From NCBI GenBank assembly GCA_030528055.1, contig JAUMZQ010000003.1:62001-126000 (forward strand): a stretch of 64,000 nt of DNA, written 5' to 3'. Positions 9,223 through 19,138 of the stretch are shown in pieces. Numbering within the stretch: position 1 is the stretch's first letter; every line of letters starts with the position of its first letter. A program made the translations under genes and the position numbers. Origin of the DNA: Streptococcus sp. (lineage in GTDB: Bacteria; Bacillota; Bacilli; Lactobacillales; Streptococcaceae). Under the pieces are notes generated by a model. It saw only the letters and a list, made by a program, of their open reading frames with translations. It was not told the DNA's origin and searched no databases.

Positions 9223-11613
9223 TTATAGCGACGATGAATGAACTTGTAATTGAAAGGTTCTTCGTTTTTTCTTCAAAGTAACTAAAAAGATAAGTGAAGA
9301 AAAAGTGAGTAAAAATAGAAGCAACACCATCAACTCTTCTCCTATATCACCTGTTCTAGATATTGTTTGTCTTAAACCTGAAACAAGATAACTCATTGGC
9401 AAATAAGGATGGACAATCTGAAAGAATCTTGGGCTTAGTTCGATTGGATAAGAACCTCCTGAGGCTCCTGTTTGCAACAATAAAAGTAGAAGGGAGATAA
9501 AAGAACCTAATTGCTCACTTACACTAACCAATAAAGTGACCATTGCCATGAAAACATAAGACCCTAATAGGATAATTTCAAATGTTAATACAGGGTGCGC
9601 CATCTTAACTCCCATCAGAAGAAGTACACCGTATAAGATAATGGAATCCAGTAAAGCGACTCCACTATTGATGAGTATTTTTTTCTTTAGCAAGTCTTTT
9701 TTATTGTTAGCAGTAGAGCCGTAGAGTAGTTTTTCAAAGATTACATTGGCAGATAAAGCAATAACCATTAAAGAGACTGAGATCATATAAGGTGCCATTC
9801 CAACACCATTTACAGCAACACTGTCATGGTCAGTATGTTTTAAAGTAACAGGACTAGCAATATTTTTAGCATTTTTATCCGTTACAGATACCAAAGATAA
9901 TTGATTATTAGCACGAGATAAATTAGTAGTTAAGGTTGATAAATTAGTAGATAGGCTTGTCAGGCCATTTGTTAACTGATCACTACCATTATACAGTTTT
10001 GAGATAGCAGAGTTTTCGGAATGAATACCAGTAGCTAGTTGCTGACTTCCCATGACTAAAGGATGAGAGTTATTAGCTAACTGTTGGCTACCTGATTGTA
10101 ATTGTTTTGTTCCTGACAATAATGATGTAGACTGGTTATTCAATTGATTTAACCCATTGTTAAGAGTAGAAACGGAATTGGTATATTGTGTTAATCCTGA
10201 TTGAATGGAGAGATTGCCGTTTGTTAAAGCGGTTTGAAATTGGGTGCTTCCGTCAATGAGTTGACTAGTTCCTGAAGTCAGTTGTTGACTAATGAGTTGA
10301 TGAAGCTGTGTGAGATACTGTGATGCAGTCGCTAATGTTACTTGACTAGTCGATACATCAATTGTATTGCTTGTTGATGTTTCTGCATTTAGAAGATTTT
10401 CAATGTTTTGAATACTGGTTTGTATATTTTGCAGAGAAGTATCATTGGTTGCAGATAAAGCATTGGTTAATTCTGATTTTTGTTCATCCGTTAAACTTTG
10501 ATAGGTTGCAGTTGCTTGTATAGCTGATAATTGAGCGTTGGCTTGTTCTGTTTGTTTGGAAGTTGCTTGTTCTACATTTGCCTTTAAGTTAGTTATTTCT
10601 GTTTGCAATGTAGCTCTGTTAGGAGATGCGGTTGTAGTTGGCTGATTTGTGTAACTGTTAAGTTGCTCTTGTAGGGTTACCAGTTGTTGTAAACTGGCTT
10701 GCGATAATTGGTTGGCTCCATCTAAGCCAGTTTTTAAGGATTGAAGTCCGCTAGTTAGTTGGTTCAGTTGCTTACTCCCATCAGCTAGATTTTGAAAACC
10801 GTCCACTAAAGAGGCAGAACTAGCATTGAGCTGATTGGAACCATTGGCTAATTTCCCAACTCCAACTGTATAGGTAGAAATACCTGATGACAAGGATGAA
10901 ATACCATTGTTTAATTGTCCAACACCTGATGTATAGGTTGTAAGGGCATTTGTTAAATTGTCAGTACCATTTGCTATTTGTTCTCCCCCATTTGTGAGCT
11001 GTCCTAAACCAGTTGTCATGGTTTGACTACCTTGATAAAGTTGTTCACTACCATCAGAAATTTTTTGACTTCCAGTGGATAATTGATTAAGACCATTTTG
11101 CAATTGAGACAGTTGAGAGAATACTGATTTGGTGTAAGTTTCTGTGATATTTTTAGATACGGAAGATTTTAGCTTGTCTATGGCACTGCTACTGACTTTG
11201 GAAGCAAAAAGATTATTTCCTTGTGCTGTTTCGTATGTAATCTTAGTCTGTTTAGGATTTTCAGATAAAAGAGTACTAGAATTAGAAGATAGATTATCAG
11301 GTAGCGTGACAATCATATAGTATTTTCCATTTTTTAATCCAGTACTAGCTTCTTTTTCTTCTACAAAGTGGTAAGATAGTGATTTATTTGTCTTCATTTG
11401 ATTCGTGATATCTTGACCAATGGCTATTGTTTTTTCATTCATACTGATACTTTTATCTTTATTGACAACTGCTACTGGTAAGTTTGAAACATTTCCATAG
11501 GGATTCCACATAGACCCCAAGAACGATAAGTTGTACAAAGCTGGAATGCATGAAACACCGAGTATCATGATCCATAATTTATATTTTCCAATAATTTTTT
11601 TAATTTTATTCAT
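9223..11613 (-). CDS. YhgE/Pip-family membrane protein (phage infection protein family)
   Basis: 796-residue protein with one N-terminal membrane segment (about residues 13-33), a large extracellular middle and about five C-terminal membrane segments (about 570-785) resembling an ABC-2 type permease. The middle carries many spaced L-x-x-G repeats (LSTGSQKISDGSEQLYQGS and the like), predicted coiled coil. The family includes Lactococcus Pip, the phage c2 receptor; its normal cell function is unsettled. ATG 11613 is used because the AAGGAGG site sits between it and the further ATG at 11634. The promoter is flanked by two copies of a dyad operator, but no regulator gene is adjacent. Confidence 0.88.
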   Translation of the reverse strand: MNKIKKIIGKYKLWIMILGVSCIPALYNLSFLGSMWNPYGNVSNLPVAVVNKDKSISMNEKTIAIGQDITNQMKTNKSLSYHFVEEKEASTGLKNGKYYMIVTLPDNLSSNSSTLLSENPKQTKITYETAQGNNLFASKVSSSAIDKLKSSVSKNITETYTKSVFSQLSQLQNGLNQLSTGSQKISDGSEQLYQGSQTMTTGLGQLTNGGEQIANGTDNLTNALTTYTSGVGQLNNGISSLSSGISTYTVGVGKLANGSNQLNASSASLVDGFQNLADGSKQLNQLTSGLQSLKTGLDGANQLSQASLQQLVTLQEQLNSYTNQPTTTASPNRATLQTEITNLKANVEQATSKQTEQANAQLSAIQATATYQSLTDEQKSELTNALSATNDTSLQNIQTSIQNIENLLNAETSTSNTIDVSTSQVTLATASQYLTQLHQLISQQLTSGTSQLIDGSTQFQTALTNGNLSIQSGLTQYTNSVSTLNNGLNQLNNQSTSLLSGTKQLQSGSQQLANNSHPLVMGSQQLATGIHSENSAISKLYNGSDQLTNGLTSLSTNLSTLTTNLSRANNQLSLVSVTDKNAKNIASPVTLKHTDHDSVAVNGVGMAPYMISVSLMVIALSANVIFEKLLYGSTANNKKDLLKKKILINSGVALLDSIILYGVLLLMGVKMAHPVLTFEIILLGSYVFMAMVTLLVSVSEQLGSFISLLLLLLQTGASGGSYPIELSPRFFQIVHPYLPMSYLVSGLRQTISRTGDIGEELMVLLLFLLTFSSLIFLVTLKKKRRTFQLQVHSSSL

Positions 11614-11623
11614 TTTAACCTCC

Positions 11624-11640
11624 TTTTTGGACACTGTGTT
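11624..11640. promoter_or_regulatory. Operator copy 2 for yhgE, overlapping the ribosome site
   Basis: TTTTTGGACA followed by CTG and TGTT repeats the left arm of the 11698-11720 dyad exactly, with a degraded right arm. It covers the start of the transcript down to the AAGGAGG site. Confidence 0.55.
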
Positions 11641-11656
11641 TATTTTTATGAAATAT

Positions 11657-11684
11657 ATTATACATTTTTAAGAAATAATAGCAA
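11657..11684 (-). promoter_or_regulatory. Promoter of yhgE
   Basis: On the minus strand TTGCTA (11679-11684) and TATAAT (11657-11662), spacer 16, lie between the two dyads. Confidence 0.6.
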
Positions 11685-11697
11685 TATAAAACGATAT

Positions 11698-11720
11698 TTT
11701 TTGGACACTCTGTCCAAAAA
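11698..11720. promoter_or_regulatory. Perfect dyad operator upstream of the yhgE promoter
   Basis: Arms TTTTTGGACA and TGTCCAAAAA are perfect inverted repeats of 10 bp separated by CTC. The size and symmetry suit a TetR-type dimer; which protein binds is unknown. Confidence 0.65.
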
Positions 11721-11780
11721 TGTTTAAAAGAAAAAACGTTTGTGATTAACCTATAGTTTTATCCATTATGAAGTTAGGGT

Positions 11781-11816
11781 AAAAAAAGATTGAAAAACAG
11801 TTCTGTTTTTCAATCT
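11781..11816 (-). terminator. Intrinsic terminator of the corA-DUF1129 unit
   Basis: AGATTGAAAAACAG (11787-11800) and CTGTTTTTCAATCT (11803-11816) form a perfect 14-bp stem with a 2-base gap. On the minus strand a run of seven T follows. Confidence 0.9.
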
Positions 11817-11833
11817 AAAATAAAGGAAATGAT

Positions 11834-12505
11834 TTATCTAGTTGGTCCCATAGCCGTTGTTTTAATGTTTAGTCGTTTTTTGAGATAGAATCTCAAAGCT
11901 AGAACAAGAGCACCAAGGATTACAATTACTAGGTTTGGTAAGTGTGGGTTGATAATTTCAGGTAAGAGGCTTGTTACAGTGATGGCTACTAACCAAAGCA
12001 ACATAGCAAGAATCATAATAATAACAGATTTCCATATAGGAGGTCTTTGGCTACGTTCGTACTCAGGTCCGTAGAAACGATAGATAAAATGATGAAGAGA
12101 GTACAAAGCTCCTCCTCCTACACAGCTTCCTAAGATTAAGGTTACTAATCCGTAAACAGACGGTTTAGAAGAAGCAATATTCACAATGGAGCTTAACAGT
12201 GAAAAGAAACCAAAAATAAAGAGAATAGAGTCCATAATCATCAGTTTTGGATCATCGTTTTCTTTTGGATGTTCGGCCTCATAACGTTCTTTGGTGGTAA
12301 AGGATGTAGCCCATGCAGATGGTGCACCATAAAGTCCACGCGCAGTAATCCCTTTAGGTTGATTTTCTAGTATTTCTGGGATAATTTTTTCAAGAATTTC
12401 GTGGATTTCTGAGTCTGTTTTACCATCCTTCATAAATTGATGAGTCGCAATATGGATAAATTCCTTATTTTTTTTACTTAATTTATCTAAAGAAGTTTGT
12501 GTCAT
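11834..12505 (-). CDS. DUF1129-family membrane protein
   Basis: 223-residue protein: a soluble N-terminal part (about 1-85, with the family-typical GITARGLYGAPSAW near residues 52-65) and about four membrane helices in the second half, ending in basic residues. It matches the DUF1129 family of Firmicutes membrane proteins, whose function is unknown. The gene follows the CorA-type channel by 18 bp on the same strand, so the two are probably cotranscribed. That adjacency is common in streptococci, but no role in magnesium handling is shown. Confidence 0.85.
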   Translation of the reverse strand: MTQTSLDKLSKKNKEFIHIATHQFMKDGKTDSEIHEILEKIIPEILENQPKGITARGLYGAPSAWATSFTTKERYEAEHPKENDDPKLMIMDSILFIFGFFSLLSSIVNIASSKPSVYGLVTLILGSCVGGGALYSLHHFIYRFYGPEYERSQRPPIWKSVIIMILAMLLWLVAITVTSLLPEIINPHLPNLVIVILGALVLALRFYLKKRLNIKTTAMGPTR

Positions 12506-12523
12506 AATCTCTCTCTTTCAAGT

Positions 12524-13468
12524 TTAGAATAATTTTTTGTGTATAAGGTAGAGGGTCAAGGAGCCACTAAGTGCAAAGGCAATAAAAATAATAATCCAAA
12601 AAGAATAAGGTTCGTTATTTAGTGGCAAGTCATTGGTTTTAAAATTCATACCATAAGCTGAAAAAATCATAGTAGGAATAGACATAACGACAGTAACCAA
12701 AGCCAAAGTTTTCATAATATTATTTTGATTATTAGAGATAATAGAAGCAAAGGTATCCGTCATACTATGTAAAATATTTCCGTAAATATCTGCCATCTCA
12801 ATAGCCTGTTGCGTTTCAATTAAAGTATCTTCCAATAAATCTTCATCTTCTAGGTATTTTTTGATATTACTGGTCGAGCTCGTTAATTTTTTAATCACTC
12901 GTTCATTGGTCTTTAATGAAGCTTTAAAATAGACGATGGTTTTCTCTAATTCCATCAGTTCAATCAGTTCTTCATTTCGAGTGGATTTGTGCAGTTGGCT
13001 TTCAATCTTTTCACTTTTACGATCAATCGAACGAAGAGCTGTCAAATAAACTTCAGCATTGTAGTAAAGAATTTGGAAAATGAAACGAGATTTCATAAAA
13101 GTATAGAAATTTCGCAACCGACGATGAATAAAAGTATCTAGAAGTGATAGTTTTTCCAAACAAGTGGTAATAATTGCATCTTCTGTGATAATAATTCCAA
13201 GCGGAATAGTCACATAGTAAGTTTTATTGTTCCTCTCCTCTGTAATCGGAACGTCTACAATAATCAAAGTGTATTCATCTTCGATGGTTATACGTGACAT
13301 TTCTTCCGCATCAAGTGGGGCGCGCAAATCGGCAATATCAATATGAAAGGCATTTGCAATTTCAACAGATTCGTGGTGGGAAGGATTTACAAGATTGATC
13401 CATGTACCTGACTCAAGCGTGTCAACTTCTTTAAATTCTGTTGTCGTTGATAAAAATACTTGTTTCAT
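12524..13468 (-). CDS. corA: CorA-family divalent cation (Mg2+) channel
   Basis: 314-residue CorA-type protein: a long cytoplasmic alpha/beta and helical funnel (about 1-250) and two C-terminal membrane helices, the first ending in the signature GMN within AYGMNFKTND (about residue 272). The family forms pentameric magnesium channels gated by intracellular Mg2+. The family is certain; the exact ion (Mg2+, Co2+ or efflux by a paralogue) is not. The start follows AGGAGG. A TATAAT on the minus strand at 13529-13534 probably drives this unit. Confidence 0.93.
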   Translation of the reverse strand: MKQVFLSTTTEFKEVDTLESGTWINLVNPSHHESVEIANAFHIDIADLRAPLDAEEMSRITIEDEYTLIIVDVPITEERNNKTYYVTIPLGIIITEDAIITTCLEKLSLLDTFIHRRLRNFYTFMKSRFIFQILYYNAEVYLTALRSIDRKSEKIESQLHKSTRNEELIELMELEKTIVYFKASLKTNERVIKKLTSSTSNIKKYLEDEDLLEDTLIETQQAIEMADIYGNILHSMTDTFASIISNNQNNIMKTLALVTVVMSIPTMIFSAYGMNFKTNDLPLNNEPYSFWIIIFIAFALSGSLTLYLIHKKLF

Positions 13469-13612
13469 CTTTCCTCCTTCTAAAAAACCTTATTTTATTT
13501 GTCCAACGATGTTTTGGCATACCCTACCATTATACTACAAATCGAAACGTTTTGGGTAAAAGATTAAAGAAAATTTTGATATAATGAAGAGTATAGAATG
13601 GGGTAGGAAATA

Positions 13613-16438
13613 ATGCAAGATAAAATTATCATACATGGTGCGAGAGTTCATAATTTAAAAAATATTGATGTTGAAATTCCACGTGATAAATTAGTGGTAG
13701 TAACAGGACTATCTGGTTCAGGGAAATCTAGCTTGGCTTTTGATACACTTTATGCAGAGGGACAACGCAGATATGTGGAGAGTTTATCTGCTTATGCTAG
13801 GCAATTTCTGGGAAATATGGAAAAACCAGATGTAGACTCAATTGATGGACTTAGTCCAGCTATCTCTATTGACCAAAAGACAACCAGTAAAAATCCTCGC
13901 TCAACAGTGGGGACAGCAACAGAGATTAATGACTATCTACGGTTGTTATATGCTCGAGTTGGGACGCCTTATTGTATTAATGGGCATGGGGCTATCACAG
14001 CATCTTCGGTTGAACAAATTGTTGATCAAATATTGGAGTTACCAGAGCGTCAGCGATTGCAAATTTTAGCCCCTATTGTTCGAAAGAAAAAAGGGCAACA
14101 TAAGACTGTTTTTGAAAAAGTTCAAAAAGACGGATATGTACGTGTGCGTGTGGATGGTAGTATTTATGATGTAACAGAGGTGCCAGAATTATCCAAAAGT
14201 AAGAAGCATGATATCGAGGTAGTTGTAGATCGAATTGTCATCAAAGAAGGAGTTCGGAGTCGTTTGTTTGACTCAGTAGAAGCTGCTCTGAGAATTGCTG
14301 ATGGCTATGTTGTTATTGATACAATGGATGAAAAAGAGCTACTTTTTTCAGAACACTATGCTTGTCCAGTTTGTGGTTTTACCGTACCTGAATTGGAGCC
14401 ACGTCTTTTTTCATTTAATGCGCCATTTGGTTCTTGCGCAGAGTGTGATGGACTTGGAGTGAAGTTGGAAGTGGATTTAGATATTGTAGTGCCTGATGGT
14501 AGTAAAACACTAAGAGAAGGCGCTTTGGCTCCTTGGAATCCAATATCTTCAAATTATTATCCACAAATGCTAGAACAAGCGATGAGTCAATTCGGTATTG
14601 ATATGGATAAACCATTTGACACATTGACAAAAGAAGAAAAACAACTTGTTTTCTATGGTTCAGAAGGAAAAGAATTTCATTTTCATTATGAGAATGAGTT
14701 CGGAGGAGTGCGCGATATTGATATCCCCTTTGAGGGAGTCGTTAAGAATATCAGTCGCCGTTACCATGAAACCAATAGTGATTTTACTCGTACGCAAATG
14801 CGTTATTACATGAATGAATTAACATGTGCTAGCTGTGAAGGTTATCGTCTAAATCCACAAGCCTTATCTGTCAAAATTGGTGGAGAAAATGGGATGAATA
14901 TCGGTCAAATTTCGGAACTATCCATTTCTGATCATCTTAAAAAGCTGGAGGAATTGACGTTAACAGAAAATGAAGCGATTATTGCAAAACCAATTTTAAA
15001 AGAAATTCATGACCGTTTAACTTTTCTAAATAACGTTGGTTTGAATTATTTAACCTTGTCTCGTTCGTCAGGAACCTTATCTGGTGGGGAAAGTCAGCGC
15101 ATTCGTTTGGCTACTCAAATTGGCTCTAATCTGAGTGGGGTTCTTTATATTTTAGATGAGCCCTCTATTGGTTTGCATCAAAGAGACAATGACCGCTTAA
15201 TTGCTAGTCTGAAAAAAATGAGAGATTTGGGCAACACACTAATTGTTGTAGAGCATGATGAAGATACCATGAGAGAAGCAGACTATTTGATTGATGTCGG
15301 GCCGGGAGCTGGTGTGTTTGGTGGAGAAATCGTAGCAGCAGGGACTCCCAAACAAGTAGCTAGAAATAAAAAATCAATCACGGGTCAATATTTATCAGGA
15401 AAACGTAAAATTGATTTACCACTCGAACGTCGTTCAGGAAATGGTCGTTTTATTGAGATTATAGGGGCACAAGAGCACAACTTACAAAATATCACTGCTA
15501 GATTTCCATTAGGAAAATTTATCGCAGTGACGGGTGTCTCAGGCTCTGGGAAATCAACGCTGGTTAATTCGATCCTAAAAAAAGCCATTGCACAGAAATT
15601 GAACCGAAATTCAGAGAAGCCAGGAAAATTCAAAAATATGACTGGAATTGAGCATGTGGATCGGTTGATTGACATTAACCAAAGTCCGATTGGTCGAACT
15701 CCACGTTCCAATCCAGCTACTTACACAGGTGTTTTTGATGATATCCGTGATTTATTTGCCAAAACAAACGAAGCAAAGATTCGTGGCTATAAAAAAGGAC
15801 GTTTTAGTTTTAATGTAAAAGGTGGACGCTGTGAGGCTTGTTCAGGTGATGGAATCATCAAAATTGAGATGCATTTTCTTCCGGATATTTATGTGGCTTG
15901 TGAAGTCTGTCATGGCACACGATACAACAGTGAGACATTAGAAGTCCACTATAAAGAAAAAAATATTTCTCAAGTACTGGATATGACGGTCAATAAAGCT
16001 GTAGAATTCTTTCAACATATTCCAAAAATCCAACGAAAACTGCAAACGATTAAAGATGTTGGGCTAGGCTATGTTACTCTAGGTCAGCCAGCCACGACTC
16101 TATCAGGTGGAGAAGCTCAGAGAATGAAGTTGGCTAGTGAGCTGCATAAACGCTCGACAGGTAAGTCTTTCTATATTCTTGACGAACCAACAACTGGTCT
16201 ACATACAGAAGATATTGCTAAACTATTGCAGGTACTAAATCGTTTTGTTGATGATGGAAATACTGTTCTAGTTATTGAGCACAATTTAGATGTTATCAAA
16301 ACAGCAGATCATATCATTGACTTAGGACCAGAAGGTGGTGTTGGAGGAGGCACGATTATTGCTACTGGAACACCTGAAGAAGTGGCTGAAAACGCAAGTA
16401 GCTATACAGGTCAATATCTGAAAGAAAAATTGAAGTGA
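13613..16438 (+). CDS. uvrA: UvrABC nucleotide-excision repair subunit UvrA
   Basis: 941-residue damage-sensing ATPase of nucleotide excision repair. Two ABC modules are visible: Walker [10 protein letters not shown] (about residues 31-39) with LSGGESQR, and GVSGSGKST (about 642-650) with LSGGEAQR. Cysteine pairs of the zinc modules are present (CPVCGF...CAEC, and CEACSGDG...CEVCHG). The length is standard. It is preceded by a TATAAT at 13580-13585 and followed by its own terminator. I see no LexA-type box upstream, as expected for streptococci. Confidence 0.99.
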   Translation: MQDKIIIHGARVHNLKNIDVEIPRDKLVVVTGLSGSGKSSLAFDTLYAEGQRRYVESLSAYARQFLGNMEKPDVDSIDGLSPAISIDQKTTSKNPRSTVGTATEINDYLRLLYARVGTPYCINGHGAITASSVEQIVDQILELPERQRLQILAPIVRKKKGQHKTVFEKVQKDGYVRVRVDGSIYDVTEVPELSKSKKHDIEVVVDRIVIKEGVRSRLFDSVEAALRIADGYVVIDTMDEKELLFSEHYACPVCGFTVPELEPRLFSFNAPFGSCAECDGLGVKLEVDLDIVVPDGSKTLREGALAPWNPISSNYYPQMLEQAMSQFGIDMDKPFDTLTKEEKQLVFYGSEGKEFHFHYENEFGGVRDIDIPFEGVVKNISRRYHETNSDFTRTQMRYYMNELTCASCEGYRLNPQALSVKIGGENGMNIGQISELSISDHLKKLEELTLTENEAIIAKPILKEIHDRLTFLNNVGLNYLTLSRSSGTLSGGESQRIRLATQIGSNLSGVLYILDEPSIGLHQRDNDRLIASLKKMRDLGNTLIVVEHDEDTMREADYLIDVGPGAGVFGGEIVAAGTPKQVARNKKSITGQYLSGKRKIDLPLERRSGNGRFIEIIGAQEHNLQNITARFPLGKFIAVTGVSGSGKSTLVNSILKKAIAQKLNRNSEKPGKFKNMTGIEHVDRLIDINQSPIGRTPRSNPATYTGVFDDIRDLFAKTNEAKIRGYKKGRFSFNVKGGRCEACSGDGIIKIEMHFLPDIYVACEVCHGTRYNSETLEVHYKEKNISQVLDMTVNKAVEFFQHIPKIQRKLQTIKDVGLGYVTLGQPATTLSGGEAQRMKLASELHKRSTGKSFYILDEPTTGLHTEDIAKLLQVLNRFVDDGNTVLVIEHNLDVIKTADHIIDLGPEGGVGGGTIIATGTPEEVAENASSYTGQYLKEKLK

Positions 16439-16454
16439 TTATGCTTAGGGTGTT

Positions 16455-16492
16455 AAAAACTTTGTCTTTATTGGAGAAGGCAAAGTTTTTTT
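16455..16492 (+). terminator. Intrinsic terminator of uvrA
   Basis: AAAAACTTTG (16455-16464) pairs with CAAAGTTTTT (16481-16490), followed by T residues. It overlaps the next promoter. Confidence 0.7.
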
Positions 16493-16500
16493 GTTATAAT
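16471..16500 (+). promoter_or_regulatory. Promoter of the M24 peptidase gene
   Basis: TTGGAG (16471-16476), an 18-base spacer and TATAAT (16495-16500), nested in the right half of the uvrA terminator. Confidence 0.55.
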
Positions 16501-16529
16501 AAACACAATTATATCGTGGAGGTATTCTG

Positions 16530-17591
16530 ATGTCATCAAGAATTGAAAAATTTGTAACAGCACTAGAACAGACAAATTGTGATGCTGTTTTGGTTACAAA
16601 TCTTAAAAACATTTATTACTTGACAGGGTTTAGTGGAACGGAAGCGACTGTTTTTATTAGTAAAACGCGTCGAATTTTTTTAACCGATTCTCGTTATACT
16701 TTGATTGCTAAAAGTGTAGTAAAAGGCTTTGATATTGTGGAGACTCGCGATGCCTTAAACGAGATTGCTAGGATTATTGTTGGAGATAAACTGAGTAGTA
16801 TTGGTTTTGACGAAGAGATTTCTTATCGTTATTTTAAAGTATTGGAGAGTGTTTTTCCCAAGCATCAATTAGTAGCTCTAGCGGGTTTTGTTGAAAAGTT
16901 AAGAATGATTAAAGACGCAGAAGAAGTGGCAAGAATTCGAAAAGCCTGTCAGATTTCTGACCAAGCTTTTCTAGATGTTTTGGAATTTATTCGACCAAAT
17001 CAAACGACGGAACTAGATGTTATGAATTTCTTAGATACACGAATGCGTCAATTAGGAGCTTCAGGGGCTTCTTTTGATTTTATTGTTGCTTCGGGCTATC
17101 GCTCTGCTATGCCTCACGGAGTGGCTAGCGACAAAGTTATTCACAATGGAGAAAGTTTAACCATGGATTTTGGTTGCTACTATCATCATTATGTCAGTGA
17201 TATCACACGCACCATTCATATTGGGCATGTGACGGACGAAGAACGAGAAATATATGATATCGTATTAAGAAGTAATCAAGCTCTGATAGAAAAAGCCCAA
17301 TCGGGAATGACTAGAAGAGAATACGATCAGATTCCAAGAGAGATTATTTGCCAAGCAGGATATGGAGAATATTTCACTCATGGAATCGGTCATGGAATTG
17401 GTCTGGATATTCACGAGGTTCCATATTTTGGGAAATCAGATGAATTGCTAGAAGCTGGAATGACTGTAACAGATGAACCGGGTATCTATTTAGACGGAAA
17501 ATATGGTGTCAGAATTGAGGATGATCTTCTGATTACAGAGACAGGTTGTGAACTCCTAACTCTTGCACCAAAAGAGTTGATTGTTATTTGA
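16530..17591 (+). CDS. Xaa-Pro aminopeptidase (M24B family)
   Basis: 353-residue cytoplasmic metallopeptidase of the aminopeptidase P / prolidase family, which frees N-terminal residues ahead of proline. The N-terminal creatinase-like domain spans about 1-125 and the pita-bread catalytic domain 130-353. Metal ligands are visible in MDFGCYYHHYVSDITRT, HGIGHGIGLDIHE, TDEPGIY and VRIEDD. It lies just upstream of efp, as yqhT does in Bacillus. Proline-specific release suits a proteolytic amino-acid lifestyle; whether it acts on dipeptides or longer peptides is not decided. Confidence 0.92.
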   Translation: MSSRIEKFVTALEQTNCDAVLVTNLKNIYYLTGFSGTEATVFISKTRRIFLTDSRYTLIAKSVVKGFDIVETRDALNEIARIIVGDKLSSIGFDEEISYRYFKVLESVFPKHQLVALAGFVEKLRMIKDAEEVARIRKACQISDQAFLDVLEFIRPNQTTELDVMNFLDTRMRQLGASGASFDFIVASGYRSAMPHGVASDKVIHNGESLTMDFGCYYHHYVSDITRTIHIGHVTDEEREIYDIVLRSNQALIEKAQSGMTRREYDQIPREIICQAGYGEYFTHGIGHGIGLDIHEVPYFGKSDELLEAGMTVTDEPGIYLDGKYGVRIEDDLLITETGCELLTLAPKELIVI

Positions 17592-17616
17592 GAATTACCA
17601 AGGTTTATGATAAAAT
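17588..17616 (+). promoter_or_regulatory. Promoter of efp
   Basis: TTGAGA (17588-17593), a 17-base spacer and TAAAAT (17611-17616), overlapping the stop of the preceding gene. Confidence 0.6.
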
Positions 17617-17650
17617 AAGAAGAAGTATATTTTAAACGAGGTAAAACAGA

Positions 17651-18211
17651 ATGATTGAAGCAAGTAAGCTGAAAGCAGGCATGACTTTTGAAACAGCAGA
17701 CGGAAAATTGATCCGTGTTCTAGAAGCCAGTCACCATAAACCAGGAAAGGGTAATACTATTATGCGTATGAAGTTACGCGATGTCCGCACTGGTTCAACT
17801 TTCGATACAAGCTACCGCCCAGAAGAAAAATTTGAACAAGCTATTATTGAAACACGTCCAGCACAATTTTTGTATCAAATGGATGATACAGCTTATTTTA
17901 TGGACACAGAGTCATTTGAACAATATGAAATTCCAGTTGCAAATGTCGAGCAAGAGTTGAAATTTATTCTTGAAAATTCAGAAGTAAAAATTCAATTTTA
18001 CGGAACGGAAGTAATCGGTGTTACAGTTCCAACAACAGTTGAATTGATTGTGACAGACACTCAACCGTCTATCAAAGGAGCAACAGTAACTGGTTCTGGA
18101 AAACCTGCCACTCTTGAGACAGGTCTTGTAGTACATGTTCCAGACTTTATTGAAATCGGACAAAAACTAATCATTAATACACAAGAAGGAACTTATGTTT
18201 CTCGTGCATAA
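17651..18211 (+). CDS. efp: Translation elongation factor P
   Basis: 186-residue EF-P with KOW-like domain I and two OB-type domains. It rescues ribosomes stalled on polyproline. The domain I tip loop reads PGKG at residues 31-34, so Lys33 is the candidate for the tip modification. The length is standard. It is followed 28 bp later by an Asp23-family gene and then nusB, the order also seen in Bacillus (efp - yqhY - nusB region). Confidence 0.98.
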   Translation: MIEASKLKAGMTFETADGKLIRVLEASHHKPGKGNTIMRMKLRDVRTGSTFDTSYRPEEKFEQAIIETRPAQFLYQMDDTAYFMDTESFEQYEIPVANVEQELKFILENSEVKIQFYGTEVIGVTVPTTVELIVTDTQPSIKGATVTGSGKPATLETGLVVHVPDFIEIGQKLIINTQEGTYVSRA

Positions 18212-18239
18212 AACTGGTAAAAAAGAGAAAGGATAATCT

Positions 18240-18629
18240 ATGGCAACTGAACAATTAGGTGAAATCGTTATTGCACCCCGCGTCTTAGAAAAAATTATTG
18301 CCATTGCTACAGCAAAGGTAGAAGGAGTACACTCTTTTGCTGGTAAAAATGTATCAGACAGCTTAGCTAAACGTTCTTTGGGACGTGGCGTCTACTTACA
18401 TACAAATGAAGAAAACGATGTAAGTGTTGATGTTTATTTGTATCTAGAGTATGGAGTGAGCGTGCCGACAGTAGCGGTCGCAATTCAAAAAGCTGTGAAA
18501 AGTGCTGTTTATGATATGGCTGAAGTAGAACTTTCAACTGTCAATATTCATGTGGCAGGAATCGTTCCAGAAAAAGCCTCCAAATCTAAATTGGAAGATT
18601 TATTTGATGAGGATTTCCTCAATGACTGA
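18240..18629 (+). CDS. Asp23/Gls24 family protein (YqhY-like)
   Basis: 129-residue soluble protein of the Asp23/Gls24 (alkaline-shock/envelope-stress) family. It opens LGEIVIAPRVLEKIIAIATAKVEGV at residues 6-30, the conserved first half, and ends in an acidic tail. The homologue between acc/efp and nusB in Bacillus is YqhY, linked to fatty-acid (acetyl-CoA carboxylase) control; transfer of that role here is inference. It overlaps the start of nusB by 8 bp, so translational coupling is likely. Confidence 0.88.
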   Translation: MATEQLGEIVIAPRVLEKIIAIATAKVEGVHSFAGKNVSDSLAKRSLGRGVYLHTNEENDVSVDVYLYLEYGVSVPTVAVAIQKAVKSAVYDMAEVELSTVNIHVAGIVPEKASKSKLEDLFDEDFLND

Positions 18630-19050
18630 TGTACGACTAGAGTCAAGAAGAGATTTGCGTCAGCGAGCTTTTCAAGCCTTAATGGATTTAGAGTACAGAG
18701 GTGATGTGGTAGAATCTTGCCGTTTTGCTTATCTGTACGATAAAGACATTGAAGAAGGATTGGAAGTTGAAATTCCAACTTTCTTGTTGAATCTTGTTGC
18801 AGGTGTTCATCAATTCAAACCGGAACTGGATCAAAAAATTGCTACACATTTAAAATCAGGTTGGAGTATTGATCGCTTGACTTTGATTGAGAAAAATATT
18901 TTACGCCTAGGCTTGTTTGAGATAACGGAGTTTGAGACTCCTCAATTAGTAGCTATTAATGAGGCAATAGAATTATCTAAAAAGTTCTCAGATGAAAAAT
19001 CTAGCAAATTTATCAATGGTATTCTGACTCAATTCATTACAGAAAAATGA
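18622..19050 (+). CDS. nusB: Transcription antitermination factor NusB
   Basis: 142-residue all-helical NusB, which binds boxA RNA with S10 during rRNA transcription antitermination. Conserved landmarks are RRDLRQRAFQALMDLEY near the N-terminus, WSIDRLTLIEKNILRLGLFEI and AINEAIELSKKFSDEKSSKFINGIL at the C-terminus. The reading frame extends upstream to 18550, but the start MTDVRLE at 18622 is the family start, has TGAGGAT upstream and overlaps the previous stop. Confidence 0.97.
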   Translation: MTDVRLESRRDLRQRAFQALMDLEYRGDVVESCRFAYLYDKDIEEGLEVEIPTFLLNLVAGVHQFKPELDQKIATHLKSGWSIDRLTLIEKNILRLGLFEITEFETPQLVAINEAIELSKKFSDEKSSKFINGILTQFITEK

Positions 19051-19064
19051 ATCAGTAAATAAAA

Positions 19065-19108
19065 ACAAAAAACTCTCAATGTTAATACCAACATTGAGAG
19101 TTTTTTGT
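19065..19108. terminator. Bidirectional terminator between nusB and the araC-type gene
   Basis: Perfect 19-bp arms (19065-19083 and 19090-19108) with a 6-base loop. The arms have A6 and T6 tracts at their outer ends, so it works on both strands for the convergent genes. Confidence 0.92.
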
Positions 19109-19138
19109 TACCTAAAGAGAAAGAAGCAAAGCTATGTT

